From positions 333,758 to 397,757 of the forward strand of contig JAIVFJ010000040.1 of assembly GCA_025765615.1 (NCBI GenBank): a stretch of DNA of 64,000 nucleotides, in the 5' to 3' direction. This document shows, piece by piece, positions 44,791 through 54,637 of the stretch. The first letter of the stretch is position 1. The number at the start of each line of letters is the position of its first letter. The stretch comes from Zopfochytrium polystomum (lineage: Eukaryota > Chytridiomycota > Chytridiomycetes > Chytridiales > Chytridiaceae). Position numbers and translations under genes: made by a program. The notes under the pieces are model-generated. The model saw only the letters and a list, made by a program, of their open reading frames with translations, was not told the DNA's origin and made no database searches.

Positions 44791-45800
44791 CCCAGGTCGT
44801 CGGTGCCTCCGCCGAGGACCCTCGCCCAGCAAGTCCCGGCGAAGAAGGAGTACGACTTGACCTCGGCCGCTCCACCGGCCGTCCCAAGCCGCTCCCGTGG
44901 GTCCCGGCAGACCAAGCCGCGGAGCAGGGACTCCAGCGCGTTTTACACGGGCAGGCTGGCCAATGAACTCGTGGCGGCGAAGGCATTGGCGCCGTCACGG
45001 TCCGGCGGAAGGAATTCTCCGGCTTCTCGTTCTCGGCCTCGTAGATGCCGAAGGGGTCGTTGTTGTACTGGTTGAGGGGTGTCGGAGAAGGTGAGGATGC
45101 CTGGTGAGTCGAGGCGTTTATTTGTTTAAGGTGATTATTATTATTTTTTTTTTTTGACATGTAGAAATGATAGGGTGGTTCCTCAGGCAGGAAGCTCATT
45201 CTCCAAGATCCAACCAATGCAACCGCTTTCCTACTTACCACCAGTACGTACAACAAGACCGCAACGCTCCACCAGTCCACCGCCGACGACGCGGCGACAC
45301 GGGGGCCCGCCATACTCCGTTAGCAGCTCCGACGCGAGGAAGCCGGGCGTCCCAAATCGCGCCGTATTGACGACCAAGCCGCTCCCGCCGCCGCCGCCGC
45401 GTCCGACTCGGTGTCGCCCGCCGGCCACATCTCCATCCGCACCGCCTCCGGGAGCGAGGCTTCCCGACCGTTCTCCTCCGAAAGGCCAAAGTCCGCGAGG
45501 CGGGGTTCCCGTCGTGATCCAACAGTCCGTCTTGGTTTTTTTATTTATTTTATTTTATTTTTTTATTTTCGGTTTTTGCAGGGAAGGACACGCGAATTGT
45601 GGGAAGATAGTTTGACCATTTCCTTGAAGCAAGGTGGAAAGAAAGTTCCTTCGCCATTTCGCAACAAATTACGGAAGCACGCTCTTACCCAGGCCTTCTG
45701 CTCCATTTGGAGCGAGTCGGCTTTGACCGTGTCGTCTTTGCATCGCTTCACTCCAAAGACGTTCTTCTTCCGCAGACAATCCTCTGACAACCCCATCGTA
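44791..45800 (-). pseudogene. Kinase fragment A (AGC-type), frame-broken
   Basis: Minus-strand pieces in three frames read as a kinase C-lobe: LLDHDGNP / RLADFGLSEENG (45430-45530), FGTPGFLASELLTEYGG (about 45310-45360), and SSAVDWWSVAVLLYVLV (45242-45290), followed by a GTAAGT donor. A later exon after an AG at about 45105 leads to LVCRDPRERLGTAGGAAEVKSYSFFAGTCW (44820-44915), the AGC C-lobe end. Frame changes fall at a CCCC run, a (GCG)n tract and a GGGCCCCC run, so either decay or sequence error is possible. A weak N-lobe-like stretch lies at 45563-45796. It directly precedes fragment B on the same strand. Confidence 0.6.
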
Positions 45801-46512
45801 CGGCTCCAGAATGAGGCTCACCGACTGGCAGGTCGTTGGGGGACATCTGCCGATGGCATGGGAATGGAATGAAGAGGGAGCAAAATCGATGTCCTCTGCA
45901 ACCGACAGTGCTCGTGATCTTTGGGAGGGGGTGATTGCTGGTCGCAACGAGGTGGAAGGGACATCTTTCCAGGAGATCACAGCGAACCCGTTGGTGCGTG
46001 TGGTTCGTTTGGTTCGGTTGTCGCAACCAATACGAGGAAATGGCAGGTTGGGCGCATGTGGAAAACCGTGCGGTTGAAGAAACCATGCAACAAGTGACGA
46101 ATGCCCGAGAAGGCCCCTGCTCTTCGTGTGTAAAAAGTCCACACGTTCAAGTTGCAAGAGAATGCATCATTCTGCAACAACAACCAATTGGGGAACACAT
46201 GCAGTGAAAAACTCACGGACAAACACGCATTCCGCGTGGGAACTCCAAAGGAGTTTCGCACCTTTGCAGTGACTTCCAGAGTGCAGCACATTAGTTCCCA
46301 AGGCTGGTTAAACCCCGTCCTTCTGTCCAGACTTCAACTGTGACGAGTAAAAAGTTTCGACAAACTAGTTTTGCCCGTTAATTCCATAATCCCGCAAAAT
46401 ATCCAAGAGTAACGCCAATGATGGCAAAAGTGGTTTTCAAAGGGTGCGCTCCAATACTCGGGCCAACAGCTAAAAGTGCAAAGAAAAAGAAACCCAAGAG
46501 ATCACGCATCCA
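45801..46512. other. Intergenic, no gene seen
   Basis: Frames of about 90-160 codons overlap on both strands without motifs. It is the 3' flank of the glutaredoxin gene. Confidence 0.45.
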
Positions 46513-47949
46513 TCAAAGTCGCGCTTCGGCCGGAATGGTTTCGGCGAATTCGCCGTTCTCAATCATCTCCTTGACAATGTCCAAACCGCCCAGTAGCTCG
46601 CCCTTTGCATAAACTGAGATGTTCGCATGAGAGAGAGAGGGGGCATCAGAAAAAGAAAAGCCTTTAGACACTTCACTGCGAAACCGGGCAACGATGACTC
46701 ACGCTGGGGGTATGTTGGCCAATTACTGTAAGCCTTGAGTCCCGCGCGCACTTCTTCGTCCGAGAGGATGTCAAAGGTATCAAACTTCACTTTGTTGTCT
46801 TGAAGGATCTGCACAATCTGTCAAGATTGAGTCGGAGAAACCATTCGCGATCAGGAACCACTGGAAAACGTTTTCAGGGCGAACTTCAAAGTTGAACCTG
46901 GCGAGAAAAAACCGCAGCGAGGCTGTTCTGGATCGCCCTTCATGAACAGCATGACCGGTGCCTGATTAGTGCTGGACAGCATGGAACAAGAGAAGAACAT
47001 GAGAGGGATGCATTGTGAAGACAGAGATGCCACGGCTACTTACAGTCGCTTAAGCCGGGTGTTGAGGTCCTCTTCTGGCGGGACCATCTTTTGAAACTCG
47101 CCAGTCTCCACAAGCTCTTTCACAATGTCAAGTCCACCGACCAGTTCGCCCTTGATGTACACTGCACCAGCAAGCCAATTATTTTTAGTCCTACTCCCGC
47201 TCCGCGCGGGAAAGCATCGAAGAACAACACGAAACGACGACTTACATTGCGGGAACGTTGGCCAGTTGCTGTACTCCTTCAACCCCGCGCGGACCTCCTC
47301 GTCCGCCAGAATGTTAAACGACCCGTACGTGACCTTCTGCTCGGCCAAGATGCCCACCAGCTGCCGCGAGAATCCGCAGCGCGGCTCCTGCGGCGTGCCC
47401 TTCATAAACAGCATGACCGGCTGCGAGCTGACGAGCGTCTTGAGGCGGGCCTGCAATTGTTCCGGGGTGGACTTTTTGGGCGTTTCGGGCTGCGCGGGTG
47501 GCGCGGGTTTTGCGACCGTGGCGGCGGCTTTGGCGTGCTTTTCAACGAGGGTGGTCAAGAGAGGGGCGTTGGCGCCTTCGACCTTGTCGACGACTTTCTT
47601 GTTCTGGTCGAGACGACGTGGGGGGTATCAGGGGGGCATTAAAGGTTCTACAAGAACGCACCCTTATAATCACAAATGTCGGCACTGCGGCGACTTCAAA
47701 CTCCTCGGACACTTCTGGCAGATCCTCGGCCTCGACCTTGCAAAGAAGAAAAAAAAAAGGGAAGATGATCAAAGCAAGCGAGCAGCGCCACCGCGATGTT
47801 GGGTCAGCGTCGCAGAATTTCGATCCCACATTACCGAAAGACCAGACAACACACACACACACACACACACACGCAATCGCACAACAAACACACACCTTGA
47901 GGAACTGGAGCGCCGGGAACTTTCGCGACAGTTCGTCAAAGACCTATTT

Positions 47950-47980
<31 letters not shown>

Positions 47981-48227
47981 GGGGGGGAAGGGGCCGGGTT
48001 GGTTGGGTGGGTAAGACAAGGGATCAGACTGGGGAAGGATGGTGTGGATGTTTGACGGATGTGCGGCGGGCGTGCAACGCTACCTGGTTCATGTCTGCGC
48101 ACTGCGGCGCCCACGAAGCGCCAAAGTTGACCGCGGTGGTGATTGTGGCGGCGTTCTTTGACGCCTTGACGAGGGCGGCGAACTGCTCGTCCGACGCAAC
48201 CTCGATCACGTTCGACTTGAGCGTCAT
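46513..48227 (-). CDS. GRX4: PICOT-type monothiol glutaredoxin (Grx3/Grx4/GLRX3), thioredoxin plus two Grx domains
   Basis: Cytosolic/nuclear iron-sulfur and iron-signalling glutaredoxin. Eight exons: 48227-48084, 47943-47896, 47736-47662, 47603-47246, 47161-47044, 46971-46898, 46817-46703, 46613-46513. The N-terminal thioredoxin-like domain has [10 protein letters not shown], without a CxxC, as in GLRX3, and [11 protein letters not shown] Pro/Ala linker leads to Grx domain 1 (PVMLFMKG...[39 protein letters not shown]). Grx domain 2 repeats this ([17 protein letters not shown], then [41 protein letters not shown]). In domain 2 a T6 run (sense strand, 46906-46911) has one T too many. Removing it would restore CGFSRQ and the reading frame into exon 7; as written the frame is lost. 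I call it a gene with a probable sequence error, not a confirmed pseudogene. Confidence 0.9.
47947..47987 (+). repeat. T13-G28 homopolymer junction in intron 1 of the glutaredoxin gene
   Basis: Thirteen T followed directly by 28 G on the plus strand. On the transcript this reads C28 A13 and then the TAG acceptor. It can form a G-quadruplex-like structure on the template side, and it is a place where read length is unreliable. Confidence 0.9.
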
Positions 48228-48689
48228 ATTCTTGCAGGGTTTGGAGAGGCGGCGGGTTGTGGTTGCTTCTTGTTGTGGTGTGGTGCCTAGTGCGGAGTGC
48301 TCAGTCCGATCCTTTTCTTTTTCGGTTCCGAGTGTGTGACATGTCACCCACCCGCAGACTCCACAGAAAATCAAATCACAAATCACGCCTTTCCTGTCTG
48401 TTATTTCCTTTTCTTTCTCTGGTTTTCGTTGATTACAAATCGCCAATGGTGTTCGAAACCAAAACAAAAACCACAAAAAAAACAAAAAAAAAAAAAAAGA
48501 AACAGATTTCGTGTATTTATTTTTTTGTTCATTAGAGGGTCCAAGCACGAAGACCTCCCACCACCAGCGACAACAACAACAACAAACAACAACAACAAGG
48601 CCTCCTCCCCTCCCTGTCTCCCAGGAACGAACAAGAACAAGACGACCTAAAAAAAAACAACAGCATGACACCAACCAACCTCCAATCAC
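48228..48689. other. Intergenic, promoter of the glutaredoxin gene and 3' flank of ORC2
   Basis: A-rich stretch at 48473-48500 and ACAACAACA repeats at 48568-48598. No gene. Confidence 0.5.
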
Positions 48690-51521
48690 TCACTCGCACG
48701 CCTTGATCAGCGTCTCGAGCGCGTCCCCTTCAAACGGAATGTACAGGTACACGTCGCCCCCGCCCCCCCCGCCCGAGGTCCCCGCCCCCGCCGACGACTT
48801 CTTGCTCAAAATAATGCGGTGGTCCTTAAACTCTTGCAGCTGCACCTTGAACGTCTCCATCGAGTTGACCGCGAGCGCCTCCAGGCACTTTTGGTACAGC
48901 GCGTGGAACCGCAGGCCCGATTGCGCCGCCGACGCCGAAGCCGCCCACGACGACGAGGACGACCCGCCCCCTCCTCCCGCTCGTCGCTTTCCGCCTGCGG
49001 CCGGCCGTCCACGCCCGCCCTCGTCCGACGACTCGCTGCCGTCCCCGCCGCCGCCTTCCTCCCCGTCCTCGTCGCTCGCGCCTCCCGCCGCCAGAGTCGC
49101 CGCCCCTTTTTTACCCCCCTTCCCCTTCGCACCGCCGCCGCCCTTCCCCGCCTTCCCTCTACCCTTCGCCGTCGCCGCCGCCGCCGCCACCTGCGCCTCC
49201 GCCAAGATCCGAAACACCCGCCTCGCGTTCCTATTCAAGCTCTTGAGCACATGCACAGCGCCCGTCACCGCGACCCGCGCGCCCGCGTCGACCGTAATCA
49301 GCCCGCCCGCCCCGCCCCCCGCGCCGCCGCACTCGACCGCCTCGCGCGCGTACCCCGCAAACGTGTTGCACGCCTTCCACACCCACCGGTACCGGTCCGC
49401 CGTCGCGCGGTCCCACATCAGCGGCGCGTTGACGTGGTCGATCGACGCGAGCAGGCGCACCGTCCCGCGCGGGCACGACGACACCAGCGACGCCAGCAGC
49501 TGCTGCGGCTTGCCGCCGCGCAGCGCCGCGCCGTCAATGTTGTGCACGATCAGGTACAGGTGGCCGTGCCGCCGGCCGGGGCGCGCAAAGTACTGAGATA
49601 TCGCGTGAAGCTGGTCCGAGAGGGTGCCCAACGTTTTGGTAGCGGTAGTGGTGGTGGTCGTCGTGCTGCTGCCGCTTCCTCCGCCGCCCTCCGCCGCCAC
49701 AATGTCGGTGCAAATCTTGCCAATCACGTCCTTGGCGACGTTGGCGGTGGCGGCGTAGCCGTGCAGGGTGAGCACCGGCGCGGACCGGCAAAACCGCTTC
49801 TTGAATTCCGTCAACACAGATATTTTCGACCCGACGCCGTACAACAAAAGATTGAAGCCCAGCGAAAGCTCCACGTCCCACTGGTCAAAGTCCTCGATCA
49901 GGAGCGATTCGATGAGCGCCTTTTCCTTGACGTGCGTCTTGGCCGTTCTCGCCAGGGCCGCGCTAAACTCGTCCATACGCAGTACCGGCAGCGCGCTGAG
50001 CGTGTTGTTCGACGTCTCGTTCTTGCCGCGACCCCGACTGCTTCGCTGGAAATACTCGTCCAGCTGGCTCCGCTTGTGCTCCAAAGCCGCCGCCGTCGGC
50101 ACCGTTCCTGCGAGGTCCTGCCCACCGGCATCCTCGTCGTCCTCCTCCTCCTCCTCGAAACGCCCGTCATCCACAGCTCCCTCGCCGTGTCCTTGTCCGT
50201 CGTCGCCCTCGTCCTCCTCCACCTCCTCTTCCTCCGACGACGACGCCGCCGCCTGGTCCGACTCGCTGTCACCGTCGCTGCCCCCAACCTCCGTGACCGC
50301 CGCAATCCTCGACCGGTTCCTCAGCCGCACGTCCGGCGTCGACAGCTTCGCGCTCAACCGCGCGCTCGCTCGCAAAACCCGCACCGGCGTGCCCACACCC
50401 ATCCCAACGCCGCCGCCGCCGCCGCCGCTGCCGTCGGCGACGACACCACCACCCCCCGCCGCTTTCGGCGGCCGCCCTCGTCCTCGCCGCGTCGGCGTCG
50501 CAGCCTCCACCGCAGAAGACGACAACGACGACGCAGGCGAAGAAGACTCCGCCCCCGCCGCCGCCTTCCGCGGCCTCCCGCGCCGCGTCGGCGTGGCCGC
50601 GACCTTCGCCGCCGCCGGCGTCACAATCAACGACGCATCAAACATCGTCGCGGGCGTCGTCGCGGCTTCCACTGCCGGCGGCGGCGGCCGCCTCCTCGCC
50701 GTCGGCGTCACCGGCACCGCCGCCATCGACCCGCCGTCGCCGTCGCCGTCATCATCTTCGTCAGCGTCGTCCTCCCGCGCAAACTCCCTCCTCCCCCGCG
50801 GCAGAGGAATCTCCGGCGTGGCGGCGCTGCGATGCGAGGCTCGATCGGCTGCGGCGGCCCTCGCTGCGCGTCGTCCTTTTGGCGTTGTCGGAAGTGGTTC
50901 ATGCTCCTGCTGCTGCTGGGACGACGACGAAAACGACGACGACGACGACGGCAAAGATGAGGAGGATGACGACGCGCCCACGATCGACAAGGACGGCGCC
51001 TGCGATGCCTGCGACGACGACGACGGTGGCGGTGGCGGCGGCGGCAGTAAGGGTCGCTTGAGCGGCGCGATGCCCTTGCTGCTGGATATTCCCGATCGCC
51101 CCGCGAACGCCGAGTTGGCAGGGTTCCGCCGCCCACGCACCGCGTTCTCCTTGTCGTCTCCGACATCACTACCGCCGCCTTCGTTACTGTCGTCGATGTC
51201 TTCATCAACGTCGTCCGCGGCCACGGGAGCAGCAGTGCTGGGCTTGGCGGCGGCGGTGGCGGCGGCGCTGGGCGCGTTTCGCGGGGTTCGCTTTTTGAGG
51301 GGCGAGACGCGGCGGGGCGGGCTCTCTGGAAACTCAGTGGGGTTAAAGGCGTACGGATCCGGATCCGGCACGGGACGGGGTCGCTTTGGCTGATTCTCGT
51401 TGGGCGGCGGCTCGATCATCTTCCGCTTGCGAGTTTTCACGTCGGCAGCATCCGATGGCTGAGCGATGACGGCGTCTTCGGCGCCGCTGCGGGTCGAGCT
51501 GGCGCTTCGAGGGCGGGGCAT
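48690..51521 (-). CDS. ORC2: Origin recognition complex subunit 2
   Basis: A single exon of 943 aa. ORC2 is part of the six-subunit complex that marks replication origins and loads Cdc6 and the MCM helicase. Residues 1-500 are low-complexity (basic SPPRRVSPLKKR, Ala, Ser and Asp/Glu runs, AT-hook-like RRGRGRPPK at two or three places) and probably disordered DNA-binding tails. The conserved core has DEYFQRSSRG, ALIESLLIEDFDQWDVELSLGFNLLLYGVGSK (the ORC2 signature), YLIVHNIDGAALRG and LLASIDHVNAPLMWD. The C-terminal winged-helix part has FHALYQKCLEALAVNS and LQEFKDHRIILSKK, then a YLYIPFEGDALETLI end. A Gly/Ala/Lys insert separates core and winged helix. The ATG at 51521 begins MPRPRSASS and is followed by an uninterrupted frame. 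PCH2 lies 181 bp upstream on the same strand. Confidence 0.93.
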   Translation of the reverse strand: MPRPRSASSTRSGAEDAVIAQPSDAADVKTRKRKMIEPPPNENQPKRPRPVPDPDPYAFNPTEFPESPPRRVSPLKKRTPRNAPSAAATAAAKPSTAAPVAADDVDEDIDDSNEGGGSDVGDDKENAVRGRRNPANSAFAGRSGISSSKGIAPLKRPLLPPPPPPPSSSSQASQAPSLSIVGASSSSSSLPSSSSSFSSSSQQQQEHEPLPTTPKGRRAARAAAADRASHRSAATPEIPLPRGRREFAREDDADEDDDGDGDGGSMAAVPVTPTARRRPPPPAVEAATTPATMFDASLIVTPAAAKVAATPTRRGRPRKAAAGAESSSPASSLSSSAVEAATPTRRGRGRPPKAAGGGGVVADGSGGGGGGVGMGVGTPVRVLRASARLSAKLSTPDVRLRNRSRIAAVTEVGGSDGDSESDQAAASSSEEEEVEEDEGDDGQGHGEGAVDDGRFEEEEEDDEDAGGQDLAGTVPTAAALEHKRSQLDEYFQRSSRGRGKNETSNNTLSALPVLRMDEFSAALARTAKTHVKEKALIESLLIEDFDQWDVELSLGFNLLLYGVGSKISVLTEFKKRFCRSAPVLTLHGYAATANVAKDVIGKICTDIVAAEGGGGSGSSTTTTTTTATKTLGTLSDQLHAISQYFARPGRRHGHLYLIVHNIDGAALRGGKPQQLLASLVSSCPRGTVRLLASIDHVNAPLMWDRATADRYRWVWKACNTFAGYAREAVECGGAGGGAGGLITVDAGARVAVTGAVHVLKSLNRNARRVFRILAEAQVAAAAATAKGRGKAGKGGGGAKGKGGKKGAATLAAGGASDEDGEEGGGGDGSESSDEGGRGRPAAGGKRRAGGGGGSSSSSWAASASAAQSGLRFHALYQKCLEALAVNSMETFKVQLQEFKDHRIILSKKSSAGAGTSGGGGGGDVYLYIPFEGDALETLIKACE

Positions 51522-51702
51522 CACGGAGCTGGGCTCGTGGTGTGTAGTGTGTGCTGTCCAGATTTGTTCGCTGTCCGAAAAGCTGCAAATTTTTCTTTCT
51601 GACAAGGTCACCCATACTTGCGAAACATTACAAGCCTCCCACACAAGCTAGGCCCAGAAATGGAAAGCTTCCCAAATCAACTCCATTCCCGCGCCAAATC
51701 AC

Positions 51703-54340
51703 CTAGCCCGAGTTCATCTCCGACCTGTTCTTGAACTCATCATCTATTGCTGCCTCCAGCGCGTCAAGAAACGTCACCAAGGTCGCTTCCTGTCCTCCCT
51801 ATGGGGCATAAATCAGTAAGTTGTCAAATTCAAAAAAAAGTTAGGTGGGGATGAAGGTTGAATTTTGACGCCTTTGGAATGAATAAGAAGAGCACAAAAG
51901 TAGTACGAACCCTCATGTGCAAAGCATGGGCGAGCTGGCCAAAGTTCTTCGTGTCAGGAAACCAGCGACGAACGAAAAGGGAAAAAAAAAAGCCGACAGC
52001 CCACTTACAAAAGGCAGCTTTCGAATGGTTCTCCCGCTAAACCCAACACTTTTGCCCGACAAAAAGTAGAGTCTATCGCTGGGCGATACAATTATGTCTT
52101 CTCTCGCAAATAGCTCGATCCCTCGCCAGTCAATCAAGTTGCCGGATGACTGTATCAGGCCGCACCGCGCGAGCTCGTTGATGATCGAGGAGAGGATGGC
52201 GTAAATTACTTTTTTTGATGGGAGCCCGATGTACTGCTTCATGTCAGCCCTGGGGGGTGGGAGGGATTTGTTTTTTGGTGGATCGAGGTGTTTTCGGAAA
52301 ACTCGCGTGGTTTATGCTCGGTTCGAAAGAGGGAAGCGGATGTTTTCTCACCTGTCCACGAACTAGGAGCCAATTATCGGTCGGTCAGCGCTAAACAGGG
52401 TTGAAACAATGCTGTTTAATGCTATTTACCGCTGTATCGATAGCTTCGGTGATGTTAGACGTCGACAGTACGAGGACATTTCTTCGGCGTTTCAAGGAAT
52501 CTTTACTAGCATTAGTGAAGGTGGCTATCGCATTCAACGATCCTCGCTGAGACCAACCTATTTGAGTGAGAAGAGCATTAACCACACGTATTGCATCAGA
52601 TGGTTCCATTCCGGAAACTGCTGCTTTTCTGCGTTTCGTCGGGATCAAGAGTTGAGAACACGACAGAAAGATATTATTGTTTCAAATCTCTAATTTTCCA
52701 CTTACCTTGCAGCTGTTAGGCTTTCCACTTCGTCTGCGCAACACAATGTCGTCGCGTTACCACAATGACGAGAGCGAGTCTTCATCACTCACCAATGAGC
52801 ACGCAAACAAACGTTTCCGGGTCTTCGCACATGTCCTTGATTCTAATGGGGGGTTTAGCTCAGTCAAGGACCAAACCGGGGATCATGACTTACGATTGGA
52901 ACATTTTCGTGACCAACTTTCCAGACTTTTTGCATCGAAAGGTAAAGATGACGGAATAATCTGCGGATGCAACTCAAAAGGTACGCACCTCAGAGAAGAA
53001 CTTGGAGAACAGGGAATGCGAATTGATTTCAACCAACTGAAGAAACGAAAACCGCTCCGCGAGTCGAATCGAAAGTTTCTGACAAGGGTTATGATGTGTT
53101 TAAGATTCAAAGCGTTGAACACATTCGATCTCTTTGCGATAGTGCCCGACAGAGGCTTGTCTTGCCTGTTGCCCGCATTGGTGGTAATTGGTGCAAGGTG
53201 TTTAGGAGGAAGACTGAAAGGCAAATCTTCAAAGGGGCAAATGGCTTGCCTGTCCCCGGAGGGCCGTGCAAAAGTATGACCTTACTGAAGGCCACAATGT
53301 TTGGGTCCACGCCTCGTTCTAACCGGTTTTGGTGTCAGGGCCAGACCAGACAAACTAAACAAAAAAAAAAAAAAGGGGGAGAAAAAAAAGGTGGAGGGGG
53401 CAAAAATCCACGTCGTCGTCTTGCCACTACGGACCAGAAAAAATCATTGCCGTTTCCACGTAATCAAGCAACTTTCTCATGACGTCGTCGTCGAAAACTG
53501 AATGTGTTTTTTTTTTTTTTTGTTTTTTTGTTTTGGTGTTTAGTTTGGGGGAGGTATGTTCAAAACGGGAGGGTGCCAGGCATCGCTCCATCCCCGTCTG
53601 TACCGAGGGACTCCCACAGCCCATCCAAAGACGTGGACGGTAGCGACAGGGTCGACGACATGACCACGTTGCTTCCGTCGTCATTGTCCTGCACGGTTTC
53701 CTCGTCGGCATCGTTCAGCTGAAACACGTGGATCGCGTAAACAACGTCCTGAGATACCGCTGTCGCGCCTTCGCGGGGCCGGGGGGTGGTTTCATGCATG
53801 GGGAGGGAGGGGGCGTGGGGGTTGTAGAGGCGTGGATTAATGAGGGGCTTCTTAATGATGCGAGACGAGTGGAGAGCGCGCAAAGCGTTTGTTCTCACGA
53901 TAGCGGATGGCGAGGGTCTCGATGGAGGGGGGGGGGGGGGGGGCTGACGGTGATGCATTGATGTGGTGACGTAGGCAAGGGCGGGAGGGGAAGGGGACGC
54001 TTACCGGCTAGCTCGCACGTTTTGATGCGGTCGACGTTGTCCACGAGAAAGTCGTCGTCGCCAAAGGGGATGGCTGCGAAGGGAGAGTGACGATGCGGCG
54101 CGCGAGGCAGTCGCGGACGTGGGCTTTGACGGTGTCGAAGCGCGCCGACGACGACGGCTTCAGCGCCACTTCCACGTGCAGGCGCCCGCCGCTGCTCCCG
54201 CCGCTCCCGCTGCCGCCGCCTGTGACGCAGTGGCAGAGCGAGGGGCACAAATCCCCGTGCCCGACGCTGCCGCTGATGCTGATGCTGCTACTGCTGCTGC
54301 CGCTGGTCGCTCCGCTCCCCACACAGTCGGTGACCGTCAT
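51703..54340 (-). CDS. PCH2: Pachytene checkpoint protein 2 / TRIP13 AAA+ ATPase
   Basis: AAA+ remodeller of HORMA-domain proteins in meiosis and the spindle checkpoint. Fifteen exons, about 451 aa. N-terminal part LHVEVALKP and [10 protein letters not shown], then [13 protein letters not shown]; exon 3 (53768-53604) [10 protein letters not shown] and LDGLWESL; exon 4 (53497-53435) [13 protein letters not shown]; exons 5-6 (53318-53250, 53165-53134) Walker A GPPGTGKTS; exon 7 (53078-52989) [14 protein letters not shown]; exons 8-10 (52925-52894, 52842-52793, 52733-52706) ending in Walker [13 protein letters not shown]; exon 11 (52628-52558) [15 protein letters not shown]; exon 12 (52500-52430) STSNIT; 11-nt exon 13 (52362-52352); exon 14 (52249-52009) [14 protein letters not shown]; exon 15 (51798-51703). 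The intron splitting Walker A is GC-AG. A one-base frame break near 54081 and a non-canonical donor after exon 6 remain unresolved. Confidence 0.88.
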
Positions 54341-54637
54341 GTTGTGACTGGAGCTGGGTTTGATTTCCTCGCCGCCTTTTTTTTTTTTTTTTTGTTTGTT
54401 TTTTTTTTATCGTTTTTGTTGCCCATTTCTTTTTGGCTTGTCGCGTCGAAGTGGACCAATTTGTCCGACCTTCATTCTGATGATGCAAAATTGGCTTCTG
54501 TATTTGTTTCGATATGGCCATCAAAGACCATCTACTGACCCATTCAAGAAAGTGCGTGTGAAAGGAGGTGGGAGGGAACTGTTGTTGCGTCTCCAAGAAA
54601 TAGAAGTAAGATGTGATCGTTCATTCCCACAGACGCA
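54341..54637. other. Short intergenic gap upstream of PCH2
   Basis: Promoter of PCH2 and 3' flank of ARG8. T-rich, with a T16 run at 54377-54392. No gene. Confidence 0.5.

Noticed and set aside
48819..50960. 713-codon and 541-codon plus-strand frames over ORC2
   Set aside because: Shadows of the GC-rich ORC2 exon. Only the minus strand shows family motifs.
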